From contig SIBF01000029.1 in assembly GCA_009695275.1 (NCBI GenBank), positions 1-33,935 of the forward strand: a stretch of DNA of 33,935 bases, read 5' to 3'. Origin of the DNA: Pedosphaera sp. (GTDB lineage: Bacteria; Verrucomicrobiota; Verrucomicrobiia; Limisphaerales; F1-12-MAGs170). Made by a program: the position numbers and the translations under genes. The notes beneath the pieces were generated by a model. It ran no database searches. It was not told where the DNA came from and worked only from the letters and a program-made list of their open reading frames with translations. How positions within the stretch are numbered: the first letter of the stretch is position 1; every line of letters starts with the position of its first letter. Shown piece after piece: positions 17,525 through 25,187 of the stretch.

Positions 17525-19708
17525 CTAATTCACGCCTGCTACCGGGGCGGCAAGCCTCAACAACGTGCTGCGCCGGGTGCGGATCGGTTTGAACTGGTTG
17601 ATCGGCTTGATGGGTGAATGGTCCGCGTCCCATGCAAGCAAGACGGCATCACCCCGATCAACGAGCGACGTCAGGTCCACTCCGGCAGGCGTCACAAACC
17701 GCCGCTGATTCTGCTGAGTCGGAATGTGCGCCGTGAAGGAAGCAACCGTGGAAACCATCGCGGGATTTTCCAACTGCCCTTGCCGGTTGTTTCCGAACGA
17801 ATTGCGGCGCGCGTCCACCGTGTCACGAAAACTGGTGCCGCGTTGAATGGAATTGCTTTGCACAAATGAACTCAGCGCCGTGCCGTCCGCGGTTTTCAAT
17901 GTGAATCGCTTTTCCTGGCGCGCAGAGAGACTGCCCAGCTCATAAACTTTCACTTCGGCATGAGTCGCCGTCTTCAAGACCACGCGGCAATCCGTAAGAG
18001 GACGGTCCAGGCTGTTATGCACCACGGCGAGCACGGTATCGCCTTCGATGGAGACGTTCACGCTCAGAGGTGTGCTGGCAGGTTGCAACCAGTCATTAAC
18101 GTAAAGCAGGCTGGTCCAGACCGGAACATCGATCTCCGCCACGAAATTATTCCCCCGCTGCTCAACGCGCGCTTTGCTTCCCTCCTTGCCGCCTCCGTAG
18201 AGATCCAGAAGTTCGCCGCGAAACGTCGCAAAGGGCTGCTCGCTCGCGATGGGATAAGTGGCATTCGCGGACGAATAGATGGAGACGAAGGTGCGCCCGC
18301 GGAGTTCAGCGCGATCTCCCCGGGGCAGGATGTCCACAAGGTGAACTTCGTTCCATTCCGTCTCACCAGCGCGGAGCTTGTATCCGATGAAATAAATGAG
18401 GAGAGAAAAGAGCACCACGTAGGTGGGGAACGTGATCCAAGTCAGCATCTGCCGGTTGATCTTCTTCAACCACCACTGGTCGAAGGGGCCGATGACCACG
18501 AGATAGACCACCAGCAGAGCCAGCAACCATTCTATGGGAAGCTTCCGAATCTGGCGGCTGTCAATCAGCGCGCCAAAAATCGCGTCCACGCTCCAGCCGC
18601 CAAATGCGTTGATTTCAGGGCCTGAAATCCATTCGGGCGGCATCTCGACCAATTTGGCCCAGAATGCGCCGCGATTCTTCCAGGAGCGGAAAGGTTCGCG
18701 CTCGGGGCTGAATGCCAGCACGGTGAGCTTCCCGCGACCACGATGCCCCGACACAATCAATGGCTTTCCTTCCGCCTCGATCTGGACTGTGGCTCCCTTG
18801 CGAAGCTTGCCGGTGGCGACTGGCAGTTGCGCCTTTTTGAACGCTGGATCCGCGCCGAGAGCGCCAAATGGATTCGACGAGCTTTCCACCACGCTGGTGC
18901 GCCGCGCGCGTTGGGTTCCGCCAGGTTTGGTGATCCGTGATGGTTCTGCTTCATCACCATTGAGCCATTGCTGAAGATCGCGATCGACTGTGACGTTAAT
19001 CATGTCCGTGAATTCACAGGGCAGGAATTCGTGAAGCCAGGGCGTGGCGTTGACATCGGCGATTTGTTCCACACCAAGGACCAGATGCCCGCCACCGTTT
19101 ACCCAACTGAGCAGAGCCGCCACCTGCGGAATCTTCAGCGAGATGGCTTTCTCCGAGTTGATGTAAAGCGCGCTGAGCCCCTCGAGCGCGATGGGATTGT
19201 CCGGGAAAACATCAGGCTGAATCCGGGCAATCTGAGGTTTCATCTCGTCGCGGCGAATGTTTGTTTCGGCAAGGATCGGCGAGCCCGCGTACGATCTCGA
19301 AATGGAGCCCAGGAGAAAACCTTCCCACGCGAGCGGTTTGGTTTGAGCCGTGCGTTCAGCGCGCACCTTGCCCCGCTGGTCGATCAGCCGGACGATCCAT
19401 TGCCCGCCGCGTCCGCCGGTCGAAAAGATCGGGATCGTCAGACGTTTGCGGGTGTTATTGGGAATCTCGACGGGGACCTGCCTGACCGCGTCGCTCGCCA
19501 GGCTTCCGACGGAGATTTCCACCACGGCATTGAATGCCGGGCCTTCATTGTTGGCGATTTCGACCGAGATCGGGAACCAGCCGGCTTCGCGCACAACGCT
19601 GTCGTAGCCGACGAAGATGTCGAATTGCAGCTCCGCTCTCGCTGCGCAAGGAGCCAATGACACGATGAGCACGATGAGGGAAATCCACACTGACCGCCAA
19701 ACTTCCAT
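17525..19708 (-). CDS. Large membrane protein of unknown function, partner of the ABC ATPase
   Basis: A 727-residue protein. Residues 7-25 are a signal peptide (VWISLIVLIVSLAPCAARA). The extracytoplasmic part has an N-terminal beta domain ('QFDIFVGYDSVVREAGWFPI') and a region like inactive type-1 glutamine-amidotransferase folds ('ALYINSEKAIS', 'LLSWVNGGGHLVL', 'HRGRGKLTVLAFSPE'). Two membrane helices follow (about 393-409 and 423-443), then a C-terminal beta-rich domain. The architecture recalls membrane proteins found beside ABC exporters in several phyla, but I cannot name a family. ATG 19708 is chosen because it opens the signal peptide and has AAGGA upstream. A longer frame to 20215 would translate the transposon-like element. 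The stop is 25 nt before the ATPase gene. Confidence 0.78.
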   Translation of the reverse strand: MEVWRSVWISLIVLIVSLAPCAARAELQFDIFVGYDSVVREAGWFPISVEIANNEGPAFNAVVEISVGSLASDAVRQVPVEIPNNTRKRLTIPIFSTGGRGGQWIVRLIDQRGKVRAERTAQTKPLAWEGFLLGSISRSYAGSPILAETNIRRDEMKPQIARIQPDVFPDNPIALEGLSALYINSEKAISLKIPQVAALLSWVNGGGHLVLGVEQIADVNATPWLHEFLPCEFTDMINVTVDRDLQQWLNGDEAEPSRITKPGGTQRARRTSVVESSSNPFGALGADPAFKKAQLPVATGKLRKGATVQIEAEGKPLIVSGHRGRGKLTVLAFSPEREPFRSWKNRGAFWAKLVEMPPEWISGPEINAFGGWSVDAIFGALIDSRQIRKLPIEWLLALLVVYLVVIGPFDQWWLKKINRQMLTWITFPTYVVLFSLLIYFIGYKLRAGETEWNEVHLVDILPRGDRAELRGRTFVSIYSSANATYPIASEQPFATFRGELLDLYGGGKEGSKARVEQRGNNFVAEIDVPVWTSLLYVNDWLQPASTPLSVNVSIEGDTVLAVVHNSLDRPLTDCRVVLKTATHAEVKVYELGSLSARQEKRFTLKTADGTALSSFVQSNSIQRGTSFRDTVDARRNSFGNNRQGQLENPAMVSTVASFTAHIPTQQNQRRFVTPAGVDLTSLVDRGDAVLLAWDADHSPIKPINQFKPIRTRRSTLLRLAAPVAGVN

Positions 19709-20275
19709 GCGAGGGATCCTTGAGAGGAGTTGTGCCTCCGCTGGCGGTGAGGATTTAAGAGCCTGTCTGAAAATTGCGTGGGGTCCTGCGGCGAGGGATT
19801 TTGGCTGTGGCCAAGGCGGCGAGGCCGGAGCATCCCCGCAGCGGGCTGTGACGGCCGAGCCAACGCAGGCCACGGACAAAAGACCCGCCGCCCGGAGGGT
19901 TTTCGAGGAAAAGGCCGCCTGGCTTCGTTGCTCCTCGGTAGGAGACCTCTGCGGGTATCCTTCCTCGTCGCGCCTCGCCATCCAGCCTTTCCTTCGAAAA
20001 CAGGACTCCCACGGAATTTTCAGACAGGCTCTGAGGCCCATGATCAGTATGCTCGGCAAATTCACAGTGCGTATAATCACGCTGGCGCTCTCCCGCAATT
20101 GCGAAGTTCGGAAAATCCCGATTCGCTGCCACCTCGCCGCGCAGGATACGCTGCGGAGAATAGACAGGCTTCTTGCCCATTCGCTCACGCGGAATTCCCG
20201 GGCTGCTTTGGTCAATCGGTCCCATTCAAACCAGGCAAACCGAAAAAGTGATGTTATACCTTATGCGGCCAAGGC
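19709..20275. other. Intergenic stretch of 567 bp holding a MITE-like element
   Basis: The gap between the lipoprotein gene and the membrane-protein gene (both minus) is half occupied by the 275-bp inverted-repeat element at 19758-20032. The rest (20033-20275) holds no clear gene. Several open frames cross the region on both strands, but they are translations of the element or lack ribosome sites. Confidence 0.5.
19758..20032. mobile_element. 275-bp MITE-like element with 24-bp terminal inverted repeats
   Basis: The left end 19758-19781 (AGAGCCTGTCTGAAAATT, then GCGTGG) matches the reverse complement of the right end 20009-20032 at 23 of 24 positions. The interior is GC-rich, has no gene, and contains a second inverted pair with arms starting GTTTTCGAGG at 19899 and, on the minus strand, GTTTTCGAAGG ending at 20001. 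No clear target-site duplication was found. The size, ends and absence of a transposase fit a non-autonomous element mobilised in trans. Confidence 0.75.
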
Positions 20276-20656
20276 TCACTTTTCCGAGATGTCGAGCTGG
20301 TACTGTTGGGAGAGTTTGCTGTTGTTCCCACGGGGTCCGAAGCGATTGTAGTCGTAGTCGAACTTATACCGGTAACTGACGAATTTCTTGTCAGCCGGCA
20401 CGGGGATGAGCGCTTCCCACCGATTCTTCATCACGAGCGCCGGCTCCATCGGGTACGCATTAAACCCGATTAACACGTAAGGCTTGATGGTGTCCTGACG
20501 GAGTGTCTGCTGTTTGGTGTCGAGCAAAACCTCAAACGTGTAGATTCCGTTGGCATTTCTCGAAAGCTGGCGGGGCGTCAGGTTCGTCAACGTGGTGGTC
20601 GTGCAACCAGCGAGAAGTATGCAGCCGGCGAGGAGTGGAAGAAATCTCTGTATCAT
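20276..20656 (-). CDS. Small lipoprotein of unknown function
   Basis: A 126-residue protein. Residues 1-18 form a lipoprotein signal with two overlapping candidate lipoboxes, Cys12 ('LPLLAGC') and Cys18 ('ILLAGC', preferred because the Thr-rich mature stretch 'TTTT' follows). The mature domain is beta-rich ('GIYTFEVLLDTKQQTLRQ', 'KPYVLIGFNAYPMEP', 'FVSYRYKFDYDYN'), and I do not recognise the family. ATG 20656 is chosen because it opens the signal; a longer frame to 20998 would run antisense into rsmH. It is divergent from rsmH with about 70 bp between the starts, so the two share a short promoter region. Confidence 0.72.
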   Translation of the reverse strand: MIQRFLPLLAGCILLAGCTTTTLTNLTPRQLSRNANGIYTFEVLLDTKQQTLRQDTIKPYVLIGFNAYPMEPALVMKNRWEALIPVPADKKFVSYRYKFDYDYNRFGPRGNNSKLSQQYQLDISEK

Positions 20657-20728
20657 ACTGGAGGGAAGCCTTACAAACGTGAGTGATGTTGTAAAGATTG
20701 TACAAGCTGCAAAACGTGTTTGAAATCC

Positions 20729-21820
20729 ATGTCTGGAATCAATGAGATTGCAAGTTCGATAACTGCCGGAAAACCGCGTCGTCGTGTCCGGTATCACGGC
20801 ACTCACCCTCGGCGATTTCACGAGAAGTACAAGGAGCTTGCTCCAGACCGTTACTCGGCGGACGTGGAGAAAGTCCTCGCCAGCGGCAAAACGCCAGCAG
20901 GGATGCACCGGCCGGTTTGTGTGCAAGAAATCCTGGAAGTGTTGGTGCCGAAGGCCGGCGAAGTGGCAGTGGATTGCACTCTCGGATATGGGGGCCACGC
21001 AACCGAGCTGCTGAAGGCCATTCAGCCCGAGGGCAGGCTCATTGCCCTCGATGTTGACCCGATTGAAGTCGTGAAGGCGGAAGCTCGATTGCGCCTGCCT
21101 GGCTTGCCTGAAGGCTCACTCGTGGTTCGTCGAATGAATTTCGCGGGGCTGGCGTCGCTTCTTGCACAGGAAGGGGTGGACGGTGCGGACTTGATTTTGG
21201 CGGATCTCGGATTGTCCTCGATGCAGATCGATAACCCGGAGCGCGGTTTCACCTTCAAGGTTGAGGGGCCGCTTGACCTTCGAATGAACCCGTCACGAGG
21301 CCGATCCGCAGCGGAATTGCTGGAGGCTGTGAATGAGGAGGATCTGATCAGACTTCTTGCGGAGAACTCCGACGAACCCCGCGCCGAGGTTCTCGCCCAT
21401 GCGATCATTGATGAACAACGGAGAGCCTCGATCCGCACGACGACCGGTCTGGCGCATGTTATCCGCAGGGCACTTTTGCCGCCTTCAGGCAATCGGCGAA
21501 CTGACGAGATCGACACCTCCATCCGCCGCGTTTTCCAGGCATTGCGTATCGCAGTGAATGACGAGTTTGGCGCTCTCGATACGTTTCTGAGAAATCTTCC
21601 CCTCTGCCTGAAAGCTGGCGGTCGTGTGGCAGTTCTGTCGTTTCATTCTGGCGAGGATCGGCGGGTCAAGAAAGCCTTCCAGACTGGCCAGCGGGAAGGG
21701 TTCTACTTGAAGATCTCGGACGAGGTGATCCGGCCCGGTGCGGAGGAAATTCGATCCAACCCTCGTGCCGCTTCAGCGAAGCTCCGTTGGGCCATTCGTT
21801 CTATTTCCCGTGAATGCTGA
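20729..21820 (+). CDS. rsmH: 16S rRNA (cytosine1402-N4)-methyltransferase
   Basis: RsmH (MraW) adds the N4-methyl group to C1402 in the ribosomal P site using S-adenosylmethionine. The 363-residue product has the family motifs in order: 'GMHRPVCVQEIL', SAM motif I 'VDCTLGYGGHATELL', 'ALDVDP', 'ADLGLSSMQIDNPERGF' with 'GPLDLRMNP', and 'VLSFHSGEDRRVKKAF'. An extra N-terminal stretch of about 45 residues, basic and Arg/His-rich, precedes the usual start of the family. ATG 20729 is preferred over TTG 20720. RsmH genes usually sit in the mra/fts cell-division cluster; here the followers are a SET-domain gene (overlap 7 nt) and a YkgJ-type gene. Confidence 0.95.
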   Translation: MSGINEIASSITAGKPRRRVRYHGTHPRRFHEKYKELAPDRYSADVEKVLASGKTPAGMHRPVCVQEILEVLVPKAGEVAVDCTLGYGGHATELLKAIQPEGRLIALDVDPIEVVKAEARLRLPGLPEGSLVVRRMNFAGLASLLAQEGVDGADLILADLGLSSMQIDNPERGFTFKVEGPLDLRMNPSRGRSAAELLEAVNEEDLIRLLAENSDEPRAEVLAHAIIDEQRRASIRTTTGLAHVIRRALLPPSGNRRTDEIDTSIRRVFQALRIAVNDEFGALDTFLRNLPLCLKAGGRVAVLSFHSGEDRRVKKAFQTGQREGFYLKISDEVIRPGAEEIRSNPRAASAKLRWAIRSISREC

Positions 21821-22308
21821 ACATGAATGCGATGGAAGTCTCATCCATTGTTGAGATGTTTGAATTCAAACCTTCCAACATCCAAGGCATCGGGATGTTT
21901 GTTCGGTGCGACATCGTGGCAGGCACTTTCCTCATCGAGTATGTGGGGCAAAGAATCTCGAAGGAGGAGTCGTTGCGCCGGTGCAAAACAAACAACAACT
22001 ACATCTTTGCGCTGGATGACGAGCATGACATTGATGGCAACGTCGGCTGGAATCCGGCCCGGTTCATCAATCACAGTTGCCAGCCGAACTGCGACGCGGA
22101 ATTGATGAATGGCCGGATCTGGATCGTGTCGCGCCAAGAAATCAAAGCCGGCGAAGAAGTGACCTTCAATTACGGCTACGACTTGGAGAGTTACCGCGAA
22201 CATCCTTGCCGGTGTGGTTCTCCAGGATGCGCTGGATTCATCGTGGCCTGGGAATTGATCGATGGATTGCGCGAGCACAGGCGTGCAGAGCCGCAGACAC
22301 AGGCCTGA
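21814..22308 (+). CDS. SET-domain protein methyltransferase with post-SET cysteines
   Basis: A 164-residue single-domain lysine methyltransferase of the eukaryote-like SET family. It has 'GIGMFVRCDIVAGTFLIEYVG' at the start of the fold (only part needed for the call), the SAM/pseudoknot motif 'RFINHSCQPNC' (residues 83-93), 'GEEVTFNYGYD' with catalytic Tyr120, and the post-SET zinc cysteines 'CRCGSPGC' (132-139), which with Cys89 could bind zinc. Such small SET proteins are known in Chlamydiae, Verrucomicrobia and some other bacteria; substrates include histone-like and ribosomal proteins (family knowledge). The start overlaps the end of rsmH by 7 nt; ATG 21823 and 21832 are alternatives. The link to rsmH hints at a ribosomal or translation-related substrate, which is inference. 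Confidence 0.92.
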   Translation: MLNMNAMEVSSIVEMFEFKPSNIQGIGMFVRCDIVAGTFLIEYVGQRISKEESLRRCKTNNNYIFALDDEHDIDGNVGWNPARFINHSCQPNCDAELMNGRIWIVSRQEIKAGEEVTFNYGYDLESYREHPCRCGSPGCAGFIVAWELIDGLREHRRAEPQTQA

Positions 22309-22310
22309 CA

Positions 22311-22679
22311 ATGGCGATTTTCTACGAGTGCCAGCGCTGTACCGCCTGTTGCCGATGGCCGGGGCAGGTGCGATTGACAGAAGCTGAAATCACGCGACTG
22401 GCGGCTTTCAAGCAATTGGCCGAATGGGAATTCATCCAGCGATTCACCCGTCTGGCGGCAGACCGGCGCGGGTTGGCACTTCTTGATAAGCCGGATGGTG
22501 AGTGCGTTTTTCTGGAGGGCAACGATTGTTCCGTCCAGCCTGTCAAACCACAACAATGCCGCGATTTTCCCAATCTCTGGAACTTCCCCGGCTTTGAGAA
22601 AATCTGCCACGCCATCCCTCACCAGGTCAGCGAGGATGAAGATCGGCGGCTACTGGCCGGGCTTACTGGACCGCTCTAA
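22311..22679 (+). CDS. YkgJ-family cysteine cluster protein
   Basis: A 122-residue protein with the zinc/iron-chelating cluster pattern of the YkgJ/UPF0153 family. It starts 'YECQRCTACCRWPGQV' (Cys7, Cys10, Cys13, Cys14), and later has 'GECVFLEGNDCSVQPVKPQQC' style cysteines leading to 'CRDFPNLW'. The biochemical role of the family is not established; a metal-bound fold is likely. ATG 22311 lies 2 nt after the SET gene stop, which makes it the third gene of a compact operon. A longer frame beginning at 22077 lies inside the SET gene and is not used. Confidence 0.88.
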   Translation: MAIFYECQRCTACCRWPGQVRLTEAEITRLAAFKQLAEWEFIQRFTRLAADRRGLALLDKPDGECVFLEGNDCSVQPVKPQQCRDFPNLWNFPGFEKICHAIPHQVSEDEDRRLLAGLTGPL

Positions 22680-22729
22680 CAATTCCTTCGGGAGCAATCT
22701 TCTGTTCTTCCGCAGATGGTATGAATGGC

Positions 22730-22763
22730 AAAAAACACGGCGCGCCTTGAGGGCACGCCGTGT
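22730..22763 (-). terminator. Intrinsic terminator of the FN3/FG-GAP gene
   Basis: The stem ACACGGCG (22735-22742) pairs with CGCCGTGT (22756-22763), extended by GCC/GGC across one C/A mismatch, with loop TTGAG. On the minus strand the stem is followed directly by a run of six T (22735-22730). It lies 27 nt downstream of the stop of the minus-strand gene. On the plus strand there is no T run, so it serves the YkgJ operon poorly. Confidence 0.85.
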
Positions 22764-22789
22764 GTGAGCCGGGTTGGCAGGCAAATGGA

Positions 22790-24784
22790 CTAACGAGGGC
22801 CGACGATTTCCCAGCCAGCGGGAACCGTGTAGGGCACCAATCCTTCCACGATGGTCGTTCCGTTCAACAACCAGAACGCAACAGAGCCATCCGTGTGCTG
22901 CAAGACTATGTCGGTGTCATTGTCAGAATTGAAGTTTCCAGTTGCCACGATCTTCCAGCCCACTGGAAGACTGTAGGGTGTGATACCGTTTAACAAGGTC
23001 GTTCCCTTTAGGAACCAGAAAGCCACAGTGCCATCGTCTTTTTGCAATACGATGTCGGTGTCCCCATCGATGTCAAAACGTCCGGTTCCGGCAACTCGCC
23101 AGCCTGCGGGAAGCGCGTAACCCGTCTCCTTCCGGTCCACGGCAGCTCCCTTCATGAACCAGAATGAAACGGTTCCAGAGCTGTCTTGCACAATCAGATC
23201 CACCTGGCCGTCGCTGTCGAAGTCACCTGTCGCCACAATGTGGTTACCACTCGGGAGCGTGAAGGCAATGACGCCTTCCTTGATGGTAACACCGTCCATG
23301 AACCAGAATGCCACAGATCCGTCCGTATTCTCCAGAATCACATCACTGGCATCGTTCAGGTCCAGATCGCCTGTGCCAACAATGCGCCAACCTGCCGGCA
23401 CCTGATAGGGAACGGCGCTACCTGCGATTGTGGTGCCCTTCATTGCCCAGAAAGCCACCGATCCATCGGTGTTCTGAAGGACAATGTCGGTCTGGCGATC
23501 CAGATTGAAATCGCCCTTGAATAAGACGCCGCAAGATGGACTCACCACTGAGGCGGCATTACTTTGGATCGATTCCGATCTGCTCTTACCCACTGCCGAA
23601 ACCCGAAATTCATACGCTCTGTGTGGAGAAACCGAGGCGTCCGAATACGCGGGACCACTGACTTCAGTAACATAAACGCCGTTTCGGTAAACCTTGTAAC
23701 CACGAATACCGACACCAGCGATATCGATTGAATCCTGCCAGGTCAGGTTAATCTGGCCGCAAGTCGCTGCCGTGGCTTTGAGGTTGGTCGGGATGGATGG
23801 AGCCGTGTTCGCGTCGCAAGCAGCCGTGGTGGCCGATGCGGTGTTACTCCCCGAAGATTCGTTATCGGAACGGTCTTTGGCTGTCAGGGAATAGATGTAG
23901 GTGTGGGTAGCCGAGAGTCCGGAGTCAATAAACTTTGTGGCTGCAGCGGGAACTTCTGTGACATACACCCCGTTTCGCGCGATGCGATAGCCGCGAATGC
24001 CGGACCCTCCTTCATCCACGGAGGCGTTCCAACTCAGAATGATCTGGTTGCAATCCAAGGCAGCGGCAAGAAGGCCGGTCGGTGAAGACGGGGGTGCCGA
24101 GTCATTGCAGGGTAACGTGGTTGCCTCTCCCGGCTGGCTCGCGCTTGACTCGTTGCCTGAGCGGTCCTTGGCTGAGATACGATAAACGCAGGCACGATTC
24201 GGGGAAAGCCCGGTGTCCAGAAATGCCGTATGTGAGGCGTCAACTTCAGTAACGTAAACTCCATTGCGAAGGATTCGGTAGCCTCGAATGCCCGATCCCC
24301 CCACATCCACTGAAGCGTTCCACCTCAAGCTGACTGAACTGCAATCAAGCGTGGTGGCAAGAAGGTCCGTCGGCACACTCGGCGGGGTTGTGTCACTGCA
24401 GGCGGTGGTGGTAGCCGGCACCGCAATACTGGGCAGGGACTCATTGCCGGCGGTATCGGTCGCCGAGACTGTGTAAGAGTATGTCGCTGTGGGAGAGAGG
24501 CCGGTGTCAGTAAAACTCGTGACGGCAGCCGAAACTTCGGTGACATAACTACCACTGCGGAAGATTCGGTAACCGCGTACTGCGGAGCCTCCTTCATCTG
24601 TCGATGCCGTCCACTTCAGGCTGACTTCACCGCAGTTCAAAACGGTGGTGCCAAGGCCAGTTGGAATAGTTGGAGGCGTGTTATCAACTGCGGCGGCTCT
24701 TGTGTATTGTACCAGAGTCAGCGCGCACAAGGTTGCGAGGATCGGCAACTGCAGGCACCGCCAGGAGGATTTTGAATTCTTCAT
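22790..24784 (-). CDS. Secreted protein with four FN3 domains and five FG-GAP-like repeats
   Basis: A 664-residue exported protein. Residues 1-31 are a signal peptide (LPILATLCALTLVQYTRAAA). Residues 34-420 hold four fibronectin type III domains of about 97 residues each, recognisable by 'PTIPTGL', 'GYRIFRSGSYVTEV', 'FTDTGLSPTATYSYTVSA' and 'DTAGNES'. Residues 421-664 hold five repeats of 48 residues of the type 'GDFDSDGQVDLIVQ' ... 'VAFWFMKGTT' ... 'PAGWRIVGT'. FG-GAP-like repeats of this type form beta-propeller blades. No catalytic domain is visible, so adhesion or carbohydrate binding is the likeliest role (inference). ATG 24784 is chosen for the signal peptide; the frame extends upstream to 24886 without one. 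A terminator follows the stop. Confidence 0.86.
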   Translation of the reverse strand: MKNSKSSWRCLQLPILATLCALTLVQYTRAAAVDNTPPTIPTGLGTTVLNCGEVSLKWTASTDEGGSAVRGYRIFRSGSYVTEVSAAVTSFTDTGLSPTATYSYTVSATDTAGNESLPSIAVPATTTACSDTTPPSVPTDLLATTLDCSSVSLRWNASVDVGGSGIRGYRILRNGVYVTEVDASHTAFLDTGLSPNRACVYRISAKDRSGNESSASQPGEATTLPCNDSAPPSSPTGLLAAALDCNQIILSWNASVDEGGSGIRGYRIARNGVYVTEVPAAATKFIDSGLSATHTYIYSLTAKDRSDNESSGSNTASATTAACDANTAPSIPTNLKATAATCGQINLTWQDSIDIAGVGIRGYKVYRNGVYVTEVSGPAYSDASVSPHRAYEFRVSAVGKSRSESIQSNAASVVSPSCGVLFKGDFNLDRQTDIVLQNTDGSVAFWAMKGTTIAGSAVPYQVPAGWRIVGTGDLDLNDASDVILENTDGSVAFWFMDGVTIKEGVIAFTLPSGNHIVATGDFDSDGQVDLIVQDSSGTVSFWFMKGAAVDRKETGYALPAGWRVAGTGRFDIDGDTDIVLQKDDGTVAFWFLKGTTLLNGITPYSLPVGWKIVATGNFNSDNDTDIVLQHTDGSVAFWLLNGTTIVEGLVPYTVPAGWEIVGPR

Positions 24785-25187
24785 TGATCTAGGGTTTCGA
24801 GGGTTCGTGCTTCTTTCATCGGGCTGGGTCTCACGTCCTCTGATGGACTGTGGTCCCAGCTTGGACTTTTCGGAAGTGATCAGCACTTCCAGGTTCTTTT
24901 CTTACCGCATACCAAATTCGCGAGCAATCAAGAATCAAAAGCAATTGAGATGCCGCGATTGATATTTTCCACACCAACACTCCTTCCGCACTGTTGTTTC
25001 AGCCCAATTTGATCGATTGCCTGAAATTCAGGCGGACATGCGATTGGGTGCCAGCCCGCTTCGCCTGCGGGCGTACACCAAAATTTTTGTTTCCTATGGG
25101 AACCCGGAAGATAGATTATCCACCACTTCGACGCGCGGAAACAGAAACGCCGTCGTGTGAATTGGGACTTAGACAAAGCCAGGTTGA
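24785..25187. other. Divergent intergenic region of 403 bp with palindromes
   Basis: The region separates two divergent genes and must hold both promoters. It contains a perfect 7-bp-arm palindrome GGAAGTG-ATCAG-CACTTCC at 24872-24890, a 15-nt palindrome at 25019-25033 and a hairpin at 25054-25072. No coding frame or RNA gene is supported. Confidence 0.45.
25019..25033. promoter_or_regulatory. Candidate operator palindrome upstream of the dehydrogenase gene
   Basis: GCCTGAAATTCAGGC has 7-bp perfect arms around a central A, the size and symmetry of a dimeric repressor site. It lies 155 nt before the dehydrogenase start. No regulator gene is adjacent, so assignment is tentative. Confidence 0.3.

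Noticed and set aside
19709-20215. N-terminal extension of the ABC-linked membrane protein to 20215
   Set aside because: The extra residues are a translation of the 275-bp element. ATG 19708 opens a normal signal peptide.
20657-20998. N-terminal extension of the lipoprotein to 20998
   Set aside because: It would run antisense through the start of rsmH, and the lipoprotein signal begins at ATG 20656.
22077-22310. Longer start for the YkgJ-family protein
   Set aside because: The extra part overlaps the SET gene in another frame. The cysteine cluster begins right after ATG 22311, 2 nt behind the SET stop.
22735-22763. Terminator assigned to the plus-strand rsmH operon
   Set aside because: The hairpin is followed by a T run only on the minus strand, so it belongs to the FN3 gene; a weak bidirectional effect cannot be excluded.
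23530-24690. Regular repeats in DNA considered as a CRISPR or satellite array
   Set aside because: The period is about 290 bp and the units are FN3 domains in frame with diverged DNA; there are no short identical repeats with unique spacers.
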